From VAZQ01 sp963744275 (GTDB lineage Bacteria > Pseudomonadota > Alphaproteobacteria > Rhizobiales > Xanthobacteraceae): a DNA stretch of 64,000 nucleotides. A program made the translations under genes and the position numbers. The number at the start of each line of letters is the position of its first letter. The stretch's first letter is position 1. The notes under the pieces are model-generated. The model was not told the origin of the DNA, did not search any database, and was given only the letters and a program-made list of their open reading frames with translations. The DNA lies in the NCBI GenBank assembly GCA_963744275.1, contig CAVUSX010000021.1, positions 806,001 through 870,000 of the forward strand, given 5' to 3'. Shown piece after piece: positions 9,518 to 20,420 of this stretch.

Positions 9518-9922
9518 CTAGACGACCGTCAAAGTGACCGGCACATTGCCGCGGGTCGCCCGGGAATACGGACAGATCTTGTGGGCGTCCTCGACCAGGG
9601 CCTGGACCTTCTGCTTGTCGGCCCCCGGCAGCGACACCTTAAGCTCGACCTTGAGGCCGAAGCTCACCTCGTCCTTGTCGATGGTGACCGCGCAGGTGAC
9701 CTTGGCGGCGGCGCCGTCGAGCTCGTGCTTCTTGGCGAGCGCCAGGATCGCCTGGCCGAAGCATGACGAATAGCCGAGCGCGAACAGCTGCTCGGGATTG
9801 TGCCCGTCACCGGAGCCGCCCATCTCCTTGGGCAGCGCCATGGCGAGCGCCAGGCCGCCGTTCGCCAGGACGGCGCGGCCGTTGCGGCCGCCTTGGGTCG
9901 TCGCAGTGGTGGTGTAAGCCAT
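9518..9922 (-). CDS. ohr: Organic hydroperoxide resistance protein, Ohr/OsmC family
   Basis: Ohr reduces organic hydroperoxides to alcohols with a pair of cysteines and is reduced in turn by lipoylated proteins. The 134-residue product has both family cysteines: the peroxidatic one in FALGYSSCFGQA (about residue 55) and the resolving one in HKICPYSRATRGN (about residue 118). The glycine-rich N-terminus (TQGGRNGRAVLANG) is typical of Ohr. The gene sits in the atp operon between atpG (11 bases away) and atpD (21 bases away) on the same strand, so it should be co-transcribed. No OhrR/MarR regulator gene is adjacent. The placement is unusual. Confidence 0.92.
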   Translation of the reverse strand: MAYTTTATTQGGRNGRAVLANGGLALAMALPKEMGGSGDGHNPEQLFALGYSSCFGQAILALAKKHELDGAAAKVTCAVTIDKDEVSFGLKVELKVSLPGADKQKVQALVEDAHKICPYSRATRGNVPVTLTVV

Positions 9923-9933
9923 TTTTCGAGCCC

Positions 9934-10815
9934 CTAGAGCGCCTCGGCGCCGGAGATGATCTCGATCAGCTCCTTGGTGATCATCGCCTGACGGGTGCGG
10001 TTGTAGCGAAGCGTCTGCTTGCGGATCATCTCGCCGGCATTGCGGGTGGCATTGTCCATCGCGCTCATCTGGGCGCCGTAGAACGAGGCGTTGTTCTCGA
10101 GCAGCGCGCGGAAAATCTGCACCGCGATATTGCGCGGCAGGATCTGGGCCAGAATTTCCTCTTCGTCGGGCTCGTAGTCGTAGACCGCCCCGTCACCCCC
10201 GGCGGTCGCCGGAGCGCCCTCGAACACCGGCGGAATGATCTGCTGGGCGGTTTGAATCTGCGCGATCACCGACTTGAAGCGGGCGAAGACCAGCGTGCAG
10301 ACGTCGAACGCTCCCTCGACATAGAGCCGCAGGATCCGCTCGGCGATGTCCTCGGCGTTCGAGAACGCGAGCGTGCGCACCGAGCGCAGCTCGATGTGCT
10401 CGATGATGAGCCGCTCGTACTGCCGCTTGAGCTGCTCGTAGCCCTTGCGTCCCACGCAGAAGAACTTGACCTCCTTGCCCTGCGCGATGAGCGCATTGGC
10501 ACGCTCGCGCGCCAGCCGCACGATCGCCGAGTTGAACGGGCCGCACAGGCCGCGCTCGGCGGTGCACACGAGCAACAAATGGACGTTGTCGCGGCCGGTG
10601 CCGCGCAACAGCGGCGGCGCGGATTCGACGCCCGCCATGGTGGCGGCGATGTGGCCCAGCACCTTGTCCATGCGCTCCGCATAGGGGCGCGCGGCTTCGG
10701 CCGCCACCTGCGCGCGGCGCAGCTTGGAGGCCGCCACCATCTGCATGGCCTTGGTGATCTTCTGCGTCGCCTTGGTGGAGGCGATGCGATTGCGCAGGTC
10801 CTTCAGGCTCGGCAT
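9934..10815 (-). CDS. atpG: F1 ATP synthase gamma subunit
   Basis: The gamma subunit forms the rotor shaft inside the F1 hexamer. The 293-residue product has the N-terminal helix MPSLKDLRNRIASTKATQKI, the LLVCTAERGLCGPFNSAIVR core and the C-terminal helix NRTRQAMITKELIEIISGAEAL that inserts into the alpha-beta ring. It lies between atpA and the inserted ohr gene. Length and order match other alphaproteobacterial atpG genes. Confidence 0.97.
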   Translation of the reverse strand: MPSLKDLRNRIASTKATQKITKAMQMVAASKLRRAQVAAEAARPYAERMDKVLGHIAATMAGVESAPPLLRGTGRDNVHLLLVCTAERGLCGPFNSAIVRLARERANALIAQGKEVKFFCVGRKGYEQLKRQYERLIIEHIELRSVRTLAFSNAEDIAERILRLYVEGAFDVCTLVFARFKSVIAQIQTAQQIIPPVFEGAPATAGGDGAVYDYEPDEEEILAQILPRNIAVQIFRALLENNASFYGAQMSAMDNATRNAGEMIRKQTLRYNRTRQAMITKELIEIISGAEAL

Positions 10816-10872
10816 GGGCGGCTCAGTCCTTCACCGGCGAACCGCGACGGCCCGTGGTCGATTCCGCGCGCA

Positions 10873-12401
<1,529 letters not shown>

Positions 12402-12402
<1 letters not shown>

Positions 12403-12962
12403 CAAGAGACCTCTTTCATCACATGCTTGATTGACTTGAGCTTGGTGCGCAGCGAGCTGTCGACCATGCGGCTGCCGAGCTTGACGATCAGGCCGCCGAT
12501 GATCGAGGGATCGACCGTCACGTCGACCTGCACGTCCTTGCCGGTGACCGCCCGCAGCGCCTCCTTGATGGCGGCGAGCTGCCGCTCGTCCGGCGCCTGC
12601 GCAAGCGTGACATCGGCCGTCACCTCGCCCTTGTGGCGGGCGACCAGCGCGCGGAAATCCTTGATGATGCCGGCCACCGCGAACAAGCGGCGGTTCGCGG
12701 CCACGACCTGGAGGAATTTGGCCGCCAGACCGTCGATCCCCGCCGCCGCCAGCACCGCCGTCAGCGCCTTGGCCTGCTGCTCGGCGGAGAACACCGGGCT
12801 GCGGACCAGCCGCATCAGATCGGGGCTTGCGGCGAGCAGCCCTTCGAAACGATCGAGGTTGGCCTTGACGGCGTCGATGGCACGCTCCTCGCGCGCCAGC
12901 TCGAACAGCGCGGTCGCGTAGCGACCCGCCATGCCGGTAACGATCGTGCCTTCGCCCTTCAC
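12402..12962 (-). CDS. atpH: F1 ATP synthase delta subunit
   Basis: The delta subunit links the outer stalk to the top of F1. The GTG at 12962 gives 186 residues, the usual alphaproteobacterial length, with the conserved GMAGRYATALFELAREERAI at the N-terminus and IIGGLIVKLGSRMVDSSLRT near the C-terminus. The open frame extends to 13112, but the extra residues are not family-like; an ATG at 12932 would also be possible. It is the first gene of the operon. In most relatives priA lies directly upstream; here the truncated recQ copy does. Confidence 0.93.
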
Positions 12963-13189
12963 GCCGCCCGCTTTCGGTTGAGGCAGTTTCGCGGGCTCGG
13001 CCTCGTCGCGATCGAGAGCCCAAGCCCTTGAAATGCATATGAGACTTTGATTTTCGAGGAGAGCACTGCGGAGCGCCCCAAAACCCCACGAAAATCGGCC
13101 GGTTGCTAACACACCGCCAACTGCAGCGCAACATTCACCCCGCGAAATCGGCCGGCTCCTGGCTCAAAGCCCGCTCCCCCGCACAGCCC

Positions 13190-14440
13190 CTATGGCGGGC
13201 CGGGATGGCCGGGACGCCATAGGGTCCGCCACCACCGCCATGGCCCAAGGCAAATGTCGCAATTGCCACAGGACGTTGCGGCCTCGCCGAAGTAGGCGAG
13301 CAGGTTCTGCCGGCGGCAGCGACGGGATTTGCACAATGCCACCAGCGCCTCGAGCCTGCTGCGATCGATGTCTTTCTGCGCTTCGGAGGCCCGGCTTTGC
13401 GCGATCTGCAGGCGGCGCAGCCGAATGTCGCGCTGGCCGTAGAGCGTCAAGGTGTCGGCCGGCAATCCATCGCGGCCGGCACGGCCGATCTCGTGATAGT
13501 AGCTCTCGATGTTGGCCGGCAGGTCGGCGTGCAGCACGAAGCGCACATCGGGCTTGTCGATGCCCAGCCCGAACGCGATGGTCGCCACCATGACCACGGC
13601 GTCCTGGCGCAGGAACATGTCCTGATGGCGCGAGCGCAAGCCGTGATCGAGCCCGGCATGGTACGGGCGCGCCTTGATGCCGTCGTCGCGCAGCGCATCC
13701 GCGACCTCCTCGGTCTTGCGGCGCGTGCCGCAATACACGATGCCGCTTTGGCCCGCATGCGCCCGCACGAAGGCCATGATCTGGTCGCGGCTGGATTTTT
13801 TCGCCCGCATGCGCAGCGCCAGGTTCGGCCGGTCGAAGCCATGCACGAAAACCTCGGGAGCGCGGCCGAACAGCTTGCCCAGGATGTCGGCGCGCGTGGC
13901 CGCGTCGGCGGTCGCGGTGAACGCCACGGTTTGCACGCCGCCGAGCGCCGCCCTTGCGGCCCCGAGGCCCGCGTATTCGGGCCGGAAATCGTGTCCCCAT
14001 TGCGAGATGCAATGCGCCTCGTCGACCGCCAGCAATCCGGCCCGGGCGCGTCGCAGCAGCGCCAGCGTAGCGGGCTGCGCGAGCCGCTCGGGCGAGACAT
14101 AAACCAGCCGGAGCCGGCCGCGACTTAGCCGCTCGATGATCCGCCGGTTGTCGGCGAGATCGTTTCCCGAGTTGAGGCTCGCGGCCGCGATCCCATAACG
14201 CTCGAGCTGCGCCACCTGGTTGCGCATGAGCGCGATCAAGGGCGACACCACCACGGTCAGGTCGTCACGCAGCAGCGCCGGCAGCTGATAGCAAAGGGAC
14301 TTGCCGCTGCCGGTCGGCATGATGGCGAGCACGTCGGCGCCCCCCACGATCGCCTCGATGATGGCGCGCTGACCGGGACGGAAGTCCTTAAACCCGAAGG
14401 TCGAGCGGAGCGTCTCCCGGGCCGCCATGAGGTCGATCAC
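13190..14440 (-). CDS. RecQ-type DNA helicase, second copy lacking the RQC and HRDC domains
   Basis: The 416-residue product is a close paralogue of the recQ gene next to it. It has the complete helicase core: motif I IMPTGSGKSLCYQ, motif II AVDEAHCISQWGHD, motif III VAFTATADAATRADI, motif VI IGRAGRDG. The zinc-binding segment RCRRQNLLAYFGE...CGNCDICL is also kept. Identity with the other copy ends right there; a short unrelated tail (GPWRWWRTLWRPGHPGPP) leads to the stop. The winged-helix RQC and the HRDC DNA-binding domains are absent. It may be a working minimal helicase or a decaying duplicate; the core motifs are all intact, which argues for some retained function. It starts 23 bases after the full copy, so both probably sit on one transcript. 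Confidence 0.85.
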   Translation of the reverse strand: MIDLMAARETLRSTFGFKDFRPGQRAIIEAIVGGADVLAIMPTGSGKSLCYQLPALLRDDLTVVVSPLIALMRNQVAQLERYGIAAASLNSGNDLADNRRIIERLSRGRLRLVYVSPERLAQPATLALLRRARAGLLAVDEAHCISQWGHDFRPEYAGLGAARAALGGVQTVAFTATADAATRADILGKLFGRAPEVFVHGFDRPNLALRMRAKKSSRDQIMAFVRAHAGQSGIVYCGTRRKTEEVADALRDDGIKARPYHAGLDHGLRSRHQDMFLRQDAVVMVATIAFGLGIDKPDVRFVLHADLPANIESYYHEIGRAGRDGLPADTLTLYGQRDIRLRRLQIAQSRASEAQKDIDRSRLEALVALCKSRRCRRQNLLAYFGEAATSCGNCDICLGPWRWWRTLWRPGHPGPP

Positions 14441-14463
14441 GTGCGGGTCCTCCAGGTGCGGGC

Positions 14464-16290
14464 CTAAGCACCGAGATGCTGGCGGATCACCTCGAGGAAG
14501 ACATGGCCGTATTGGGCGAGCTTCACCTCGCCCATGCCATGCACTTCCGCCATCTCGGCCGGGCTAGCGGGCTTGCGCCGCGCCATGTCGATCAGGCTCT
14601 TGTCCGCGAACACCAGATAGGCCGGGACGCCACGCTCCTTGGCGAGCTCGAGGCGGCGGCGCTTGAGGGCCTCGAACAGCGCCGGATCCGCATCCGCGGC
14701 TGCCGCCATGGCGGCGCCGGTGGGCTCGCGGGCAGGGCGGCGCAGAGGCTTGAGCGTGTCCTTGCGCAGCGCGAAGGTGGCGGCGCCGCGCAGCACCGAT
14801 CTGCCCTCAGGCGTCATGGTCCAGCCGCCATAGCCGGAAATGTCGAGCGCGATCAGGCCGGCGCCATGCAGCTGGCGGAAGATCGAGCGCCATTCTGGCT
14901 TGCCGTGCTCCTTGCCGACCCCGAAAGTGGGCAACTTCTCATGGCCGAGACGCAGGATCGCCTCGGTGCTCTCGCCGCAGAGCAGATTGGCCAGATGCTC
15001 GGTGCCGAAACGCTCGCCGGTCCGCACCATGGCGGAGAGCGCCTTCTGGGCCGCGATGGTGCCGTCCACCACCTGCGCGCCGTCGAGGCAAATGTCGCAA
15101 TTGCCGCAGGGCGGCGCCGCCTCGCCGAAATAGGCGAGCAGGTTCTGGCGCCGGCAGCGCGCGGATTCGCATAACGCCACCAGCGCATTGAGCCGCTTGC
15201 GCTCGACGCTCTTCTGCTCGTCGGAGGCTTCGCGCTCGTCGATCTGCATGCGGCGCAGCCGGATATCGCCCATGCCGTAGAGCGTCAAGGTGTCGGCCGG
15301 CAGCCCGTCGCGGCCGGCGCGGCCGATCTCCTGGTAGTAGCTTTCGATATTGGAGGGCAGATCGGCGTGCAGCACGAAGCGCACGTCGGGCTTGTCGATG
15401 CCCATGCCGAACGCCACGGTCGCCACCATCACGACGCCGTCCTCCTGCAGGAACGCGTCCTGATGGCGCGAGCGCACCGACTGCTCGAGCCCGGCATGGT
15501 AGGGCAGCGCATTGACGGCGTTGTCACGCAGGAAATCCGCGATCTTCTCGGTCTTGCGGCGCGACCCGCAATAAATGATGCCGCTCTGCCCGAAATGGGC
15601 GCGCACGAAATCCAGGATTTGGCCGCGGCCGGATGTCTTCGCCCGCATGCGCAGCGCCAAGTTGGGCCGGTCGAAGCCATGCACGAACACGGTCGGATCA
15701 CGGCGGAACAGCTTGCCCAGGATGTCGGCGCGCGTGGCCGTATCGGCGGTCGCGGTGAAGGCGACGGTTTGCACGCCCCCGAGCGCGGCCTGGGCGGCGC
15801 CGAGCGCCAGGTATTCGGGCCGGAAATCGTGCCCCCATTGCGAGATGCAGTGGGCTTCGTCGACCGCCAGCAGTCCGACCTTGGCGCGCTTGAGCAGATT
15901 GAGCGTATCGGGCTTGGCGAGCCGCTCGGGCGAGACATAGACCAGGCGCAGCTCGCCGCGCCCGAGCTGCGCGTTGATCTCCTGGTTCTGCGCGAAATCA
16001 TTGGCCGAGTTGAGGCTCGCGGCCGCGATCCCGTAGCTCTTGAGCTGCGCCACCTGGTTGCGCATCAGCGCAATCAGGGGCGACACCACCACCGTTACGG
16101 TATCGCGCAACAGCGCGGGCAGCTGATAGCAAAGCGACTTGCCGCTGCCGGTCGGCATGATGGCGAGCACATCGGCCCCGGCCAGCACCGTCTCGATGAT
16201 GGCGCCCTGGCCGGGACGGAAGTCCTCGAACCCGAAGGTCGAGCGAAGCGCCTGCTGCGCCGCCACGAGATTGGGCATGTGCGGGTCCAT
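14464..16290 (-). CDS. recQ: ATP-dependent DNA helicase RecQ
   Basis: RecQ unwinds DNA 3' to 5' and acts in recombination and fork repair. The 608-residue product has the helicase motifs IMPTGSGKSLCYQ, AVDEAHCISQWGHD and IGRAGRDGLPAD, the zinc cluster CRRQNLLAYFGE...CGNCDIC at about residue 380, an RQC winged helix at about 405-500, and an HRDC domain at the C-terminus (LAKERGVPAYLVFADKSLID, HGMGEVKLAQYG). The ATG at 16290 is taken as start; a second ATG at 16278 is possible. A LexA-type box lies 13 bases upstream, so the gene is likely part of the SOS response. Confidence 0.95.
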   Translation of the reverse strand: MDPHMPNLVAAQQALRSTFGFEDFRPGQGAIIETVLAGADVLAIMPTGSGKSLCYQLPALLRDTVTVVVSPLIALMRNQVAQLKSYGIAAASLNSANDFAQNQEINAQLGRGELRLVYVSPERLAKPDTLNLLKRAKVGLLAVDEAHCISQWGHDFRPEYLALGAAQAALGGVQTVAFTATADTATRADILGKLFRRDPTVFVHGFDRPNLALRMRAKTSGRGQILDFVRAHFGQSGIIYCGSRRKTEKIADFLRDNAVNALPYHAGLEQSVRSRHQDAFLQEDGVVMVATVAFGMGIDKPDVRFVLHADLPSNIESYYQEIGRAGRDGLPADTLTLYGMGDIRLRRMQIDEREASDEQKSVERKRLNALVALCESARCRRQNLLAYFGEAAPPCGNCDICLDGAQVVDGTIAAQKALSAMVRTGERFGTEHLANLLCGESTEAILRLGHEKLPTFGVGKEHGKPEWRSIFRQLHGAGLIALDISGYGGWTMTPEGRSVLRGAATFALRKDTLKPLRRPAREPTGAAMAAAADADPALFEALKRRRLELAKERGVPAYLVFADKSLIDMARRKPASPAEMAEVHGMGEVKLAQYGHVFLEVIRQHLGA

Positions 16291-16302
16291 CCGGTCCGGC
16301 TT

Positions 16303-16317
16303 GTTCTATATTTGTTC
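16303..16317 (-). promoter_or_regulatory. LexA box (GTTC-N7-GTTC) in front of recQ
   Basis: Alphaproteobacterial LexA recognises the direct repeat GTTC-N7-GTTC. Here GTTC (16303-16306), seven bases tatattt, and GTTC (16314-16317) match it exactly; read on the recQ strand it is GAACAAATATAGAAC. The site is AT-rich in otherwise GC-rich DNA and lies 13 bases from the recQ start codon, a position where LexA would block the promoter. Confidence 0.8.
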
Positions 16318-16385
16318 CGTGCCCAGCACAAGGGCGACGGGAAACGACGGCGCCAAGCCTTGTGGTCAACTTGGCCTTGAGGTGC

Positions 16386-16448
16386 TACGTATCTTTACTG
16401 AGTTTTGGACCGGCATTTTTCACGTAATAAACAACGTAACTCACGTTT
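16386..16448. promoter_or_regulatory. Cluster of ACGTA/ACGTT motifs upstream of a broken HTH gene, possible operator
   Basis: Four ACGTA- or ACGTT-type words occur within 63 bases (around 16386, 16422, 16434 and 16443), in a locally AT-rich stretch just before the ATG at 16472 of an XRE-type helix-turn-helix gene. Autoregulated XRE genes often have such repeated half-sites. This is suggestive only. Confidence 0.3.
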
Positions 16449-16471
16449 GCGAATCGGCGGGAGGGCCGGCC

Positions 16472-16781
16472 ATGATCAGCGCCGCGCAGGTGCGCGCCGC
16501 CCGCGCGCTGCATCGGGATCGACCAGCGGCAGCTGGCCGATCTTTCGGGCCTGTCGGTGCCGACCATCCAGCGCATGGAGGCGAGCGAGGACGTCATTCG
16601 CGGCAACGTCGATTCGCTGACCAAGCTGATCGCCGCGCTGGAGAAATGCGGTGTCGAGCTCATCGGTGACGGTGGCGTGAGCCAAGGCGGCGGCCGCGGG
16701 GTGCGATTGCGGCTGTCGTCCAAGGACACCGGGAACGTGCGGGAAAAAATTCCGCCGCCACCCGATCTCGGGGCAACATAG
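16472..16781 (+). pseudogene. XRE-type helix-turn-helix regulator, frameshifted
   Basis: From the ATG at 16472 the first frame reads MISAAQVRAARAL, then breaks. Removing one C near 16513 restores IGIDQRQLADLSGLSVPTIQ and joins the frame that runs RMEASEDVIRGNVDSLTKLI...VRLRLSS to the stop at 16779-16781. The repaired product is about 102 residues with a classic Cro/C1-type helix-turn-helix. Single-gene regulators of this kind are common in rhizobia. It lies directly upstream of the hydrogenase-4-like operon on the same strand and might control it. Whether the break is real or a sequence error cannot be decided here, given the many indels downstream. Confidence 0.65.
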
Positions 16782-16791
16782 GCAGGACACG

Positions 16792-18808
16792 ATGCCGCTC
16801 GTGATCGCATTGTGGTGCGTGGCCGCCCTCCTCGGCACGGCCTGCCTCGGCATCGCCATCGGATCGATGCGGAACGCCGGCGCGGTCATCTACGGAATTT
16901 GCCTGTCGGCATCGCTGGTGGCGCTGGCCGCCGCGCTCGGTCACCTCATGGGTGGCACGAACGCGATGCCGCCGACCATCACGCTGCCGCTCGGCCTGCC
17001 TTGGCTGGGGTCGCATTTCCGGATGGACATGCTGGCGGCGTTTTTTCTGGTCGTGGTCAATCTCGGGGCCGCCGCCGCCAGCCTGTTCGCCATCGGCTAC
17101 GGCGCCCACGACCCGCGAGCCCGCGCGCGTGCTGCCGTTCTATCCGGCCTTCCTGGCCGGCATGAACCTGGTGGTGCTGGCCGACGATGCCTTCACGTTC
17201 CTGGTGTCGTGGGAATTCATGTCGCTCACGTCATGGGCGCTGGTGATGGCCCACCACCGGGTGCGCGACAACCTGCAGGCCGGCTACGTCTACCTGGTGA
17301 TGGCGAGCTTCGGCACGCTCTGCCTGCTCTTGGGTTTCGGATTGCTGACCGGGCCGGACGGCAATTATGCGTTCGCGGCCATCCGCGCCATGCCGCCCTC
17401 GGGGGGGATCGCGGCCGGCGTCCTGATGCTGGTGCTGGCCGGCGCCGGCTCGAAGGCTGGCCTGGTGCCGCTCCATGTCTGGCTGCCGCTGGCGCATCCG
17501 GCCGCGCCCAGCCACGTCTCCGCCTTGATGAGCGGCGTCATGACCAAGGTCGCGGTCTACGGCTTCGTGCGCATCGTGCTCGACCTGTTGGGACCGCCGG
17601 CCTGGTGGTGGAGCATGGTGGTGCTCTCGCTCGGCGGCATCACCGCCGTCATGGGGGTGCTCTACGCTTTGATGCAGAACGACCTCAAGCGGCTGCTCGC
17701 CTATTCCACGGTGGAGAACATCGGCATCGTCTTCATCGGGCTCGGGCTTGCGCTCGCCTTCAAGGCCCACGCCATGCCGTCGGCGGCGGCGCTGGCGCTC
17801 ACCGCCGGCCTGTTCCACGTGTTCAATCATTCGGTGTTCAAGAGCCTGTTGTTCTTCGGCGCCGGCGCGGTCACGACCAGCACGGGCGAGCGCGACATGG
17901 ACCGGCTCGGCGGCCTCATCCATCGCATGCCGGCGACCGCCTTCGTATTCCTGGTGGGCGCCGTGGCGATCTCGGCGCTGCCGCCGTTCAACGGCTTCGT
18001 CTCGGAGTGGCTGACCTTCCAGGCCATCCTGCTCAGCCCGCAGCTGCCGTCATGGGGATTGAAGTTCCTGGTGCCCGCCGTCGGGGCCTTGCTGGCGCTG
18101 GCGGCGGCGCTGGCGGCCGCCTGCTTCGTGCGCGCCTTCGGCATCACGTTTCTGGGCCGGCCGCGCCAGCCGCAAGCCGCGCAGGCGCTCGAGACCGATC
18201 GCTGGTCGCTCGCCGCGATGTCTTGCCTGGCGGCCGTGTGCCTCATCGCCGGCATCCTGCCCGGATATTTCATCGACACCCTGGCCCCGGTGGTGACCGG
18301 TTTCGCGGGCGAACGCATGCCGGTGCAGTCCGGCATCGACTGGCATTCGATCGTGCCCATCGCGGAGAGCCGCAGCTCCTACAACGGGCTCCTGGTATTC
18401 CTGTTCATCGCGATCTCGGGCACGTTCGCGGCGCTGGCCATCCATCGTCTCGCCTCCGCGGCGCTGCGGCGCGGCCCGGCCTGGGGTTGCGGCTATCCGG
18501 ATTCGAGCCCGCTCACGCAGTACTCGGCCGGCAGCTTCGCGCAGCCGATCCGCCGCGTGTTCGGCACGCTCGTGTTCGCGGCGCGCGAGACCGTGGCGAT
18601 GCCGCCGCCCGGCGCGATCGCCCCGGCGCGATTGACGGTCGTGGTGCGCGATCTGGTCTGGGAGACGCTCTATGCGCCGATCGGGCTCGGCGTCGGATAC
18701 CTGGCCGACAAGCTCAACTATCTGCAGTTCCTGACCATCCGCCAGTATCTCACGCTGGTCTTCACCGCCTTGATCGCGCTCCTCCTGGTGCTCGCCATAT
18801 GGCCGTGA
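16792..18808 (+). CDS. hyfB: HyfB-like membrane subunit (hydrogenase-4 component B, proton-pump type); one frameshift
   Basis: HyfB belongs to the NuoL/Mrp antiporter family that translocates ions in complex I and group 4 hydrogenases. The product, about 670 residues, is a run of hydrophobic helices from MPLVIALWCVAALLGT to the final LVFTALIALLLVLAIWP. It has the conserved lysine segments GAGSKAGLVPLHVWLPLAHP and LMQNDLKRLLAYSTVENIG, and the VFNHSVFKSLLFFGAGAV helix. A frame break near 17110-17120 (an extra C after GAHD) splits it; the second frame resumes REPARVLPFYPAF. The stop overlaps the start of hyfC by 10 bases. It heads a six-gene cluster hyfBCEFGI. Confidence 0.85.
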
Positions 18809-19755
18809 TCCTCGCCTTCGCGATCCAGGGCGCCCAGATGCTGCTGGTGCTGCTGCTGGCACCCGCGCTGACCGGATTCGTGCGCAAGGTGAAGGCGCGG
18901 CTGCTGCGCCGGCAGGGCGCCCCGATCATCCAGCCCTATCGCGATCTCGCGCGGCTCATGCGCAAGGAGGTGGTGCTGGCGCAAAACGCCTCATGGCTGT
19001 TCCGCGTCATCCCCTATCTGATCTTCGCCACCACCTGGGTGGCGGCCGCCCTGGTGCCGACCTTCGAGACCGGCCTCATGTTCAGCTGGTCGGCGGACCT
19101 GATCGCCATCATCGCGCTCTTGGGCAGCGCGCGCTTCTTCCTGGCGCTGGCCGGCCTCGACGTCGGCACCAGCTTCGGCGGCATCGGGTCGAGCCGCGAG
19201 GTGATGATCGCTTCGCTGGCCGAGCCCGCGATGCTCATGATCATGTTCACGCTGGCGCTGGTGGCGGGCTCGACCCAGCTCTCCACCATGGCCGAGTTCA
19301 TGCTCTCGCCCGAGGTGGGATTGCGGGTCTCGCTCGGGCTGGCGCTGCTGGCGCTGATCATCGTGGCGCTCGCCGAGAATGCGCGCATTCCGGTCGACAA
19401 TCCGGCCACCCACCTCGAGCTCACCATGGTGCACGAGGCCATGGTGCTGGAATATTCCGGCCGCCATCTCGCGCTGATCGAGCTCACCGCTTCGCTCAAG
19501 CTCATCCTCTACATGTCGCTGATCGCCTGCGTGTTCGTGCCCTGGGCGCTGGCGGCGCCGGACGCGCCGTCCGCCGCGCTCGCGATCGGCGCCGCCGCCT
19601 ATGTGGGCAAGCTCGCGGTCGGCGGCTTCCTGCTCGCGGTGTCGGAGACCGCCATCGCCAAGATGCGGGTGTTCCGGGTGCCGGAGTTCCTGGGCGCCGC
19701 GCTGATGCTGGGCCTGTTGGCGACGCTCCTTCGGTTCGTGTCGCGGAGCCTTTGA
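18799..19755 (+). CDS. hyfC: HyfC-like membrane subunit (NuoH/HycD family)
   Basis: This is the NuoH-type subunit that connects the membrane arm with the redox module. The 318-residue product has eight or so membrane helices and the family signatures APIIQPYRDLARLMRKE, GSSREVMIASLAEPAML, and ALAENARIPVDNPATHLELT with the conserved acidic and asparagine residues. The ATG at 18799 overlaps the hyfB stop. It is intact, unlike its upstream neighbour. Confidence 0.92.
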   Translation: MAVILAFAIQGAQMLLVLLLAPALTGFVRKVKARLLRRQGAPIIQPYRDLARLMRKEVVLAQNASWLFRVIPYLIFATTWVAAALVPTFETGLMFSWSADLIAIIALLGSARFFLALAGLDVGTSFGGIGSSREVMIASLAEPAMLMIMFTLALVAGSTQLSTMAEFMLSPEVGLRVSLGLALLALIIVALAENARIPVDNPATHLELTMVHEAMVLEYSGRHLALIELTASLKLILYMSLIACVFVPWALAAPDAPSAALAIGAAAYVGKLAVGGFLLAVSETAIAKMRVFRVPEFLGAALMLGLLATLLRFVSRSL

Positions 19756-19757
19756 AG

Positions 19758-20420
19758 ATGAACAGCCTCGCCTTCGACATCGCTCATATGCTGGCCGGCG
19801 GCCTGGTGCTGGTGAGCTTCATGCAGCTCTATCAGGACCGGCTCTACGCGCTGCTCAACGTCTTTGCGCTGCATGCTTTCGTGCTGGCGCTGTCGGTGGC
19901 CTGGCAGGCCTATATCCAGGACGCGCCCCATCTCTATGTCACCGCCGCGATCGCGCTCCTGTTCAAGGCGATCGCCATTCCGCTGGTCCTGCACCGGATC
20001 ATCGTGCGCCTGGGCATCCACCGCGAGATCGAGAAGGTGGTCGGGGTCGGTCCCGCCATGCTGCTCGGCATCGGGCTGGTGGCGCTGTCCATGGTGGTCA
20101 TGCTGCGGGTGACCGCCGAGGCCGATCCGCTCGCCCGCGAGGACCTCGCCTTCGCGCTGTCGGTGGTGCTGCTCGGTCTGCTGATGATGGTGACGCGGCG
20201 CAATGCGGTCAGCCAGGTGATCGGATTCATGTCGCTGGAGAACGGCCTGGTGCTGGCCGCCACCGGCGCCAAGGGGATGCCGCTGGTGGTCGAGATCAGC
20301 GTCGCCTTCTCGATCCTGATCGCCTTGATCGTGATCGGCATCTTCCTGTTCCGCATCCGCGAGCGTTTCGATTCGGTGGACATGCAGGCGCTCGATCGCT
20401 TCCGCGGAGAGCAGCGATGA
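19758..20420 (+). CDS. hyfE: HyfE-like membrane subunit (hydrogenase-4 component E)
   Basis: HyfE is a NuoK-like small membrane subunit found only in hydrogenase-4-type and related complexes. The 220-residue product has about seven membrane helices and the family segment MSLENGLVLAATGAKGMPLVVEISVAF, here noted by its ends MSLENG and EISVAF, which carries the conserved glutamates. It begins two bases after the hyfC stop and ends in a 4-base overlap with hyfF. Confidence 0.92.
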   Translation: MNSLAFDIAHMLAGGLVLVSFMQLYQDRLYALLNVFALHAFVLALSVAWQAYIQDAPHLYVTAAIALLFKAIAIPLVLHRIIVRLGIHREIEKVVGVGPAMLLGIGLVALSMVVMLRVTAEADPLAREDLAFALSVVLLGLLMMVTRRNAVSQVIGFMSLENGLVLAATGAKGMPLVVEISVAFSILIALIVIGIFLFRIRERFDSVDMQALDRFRGEQR

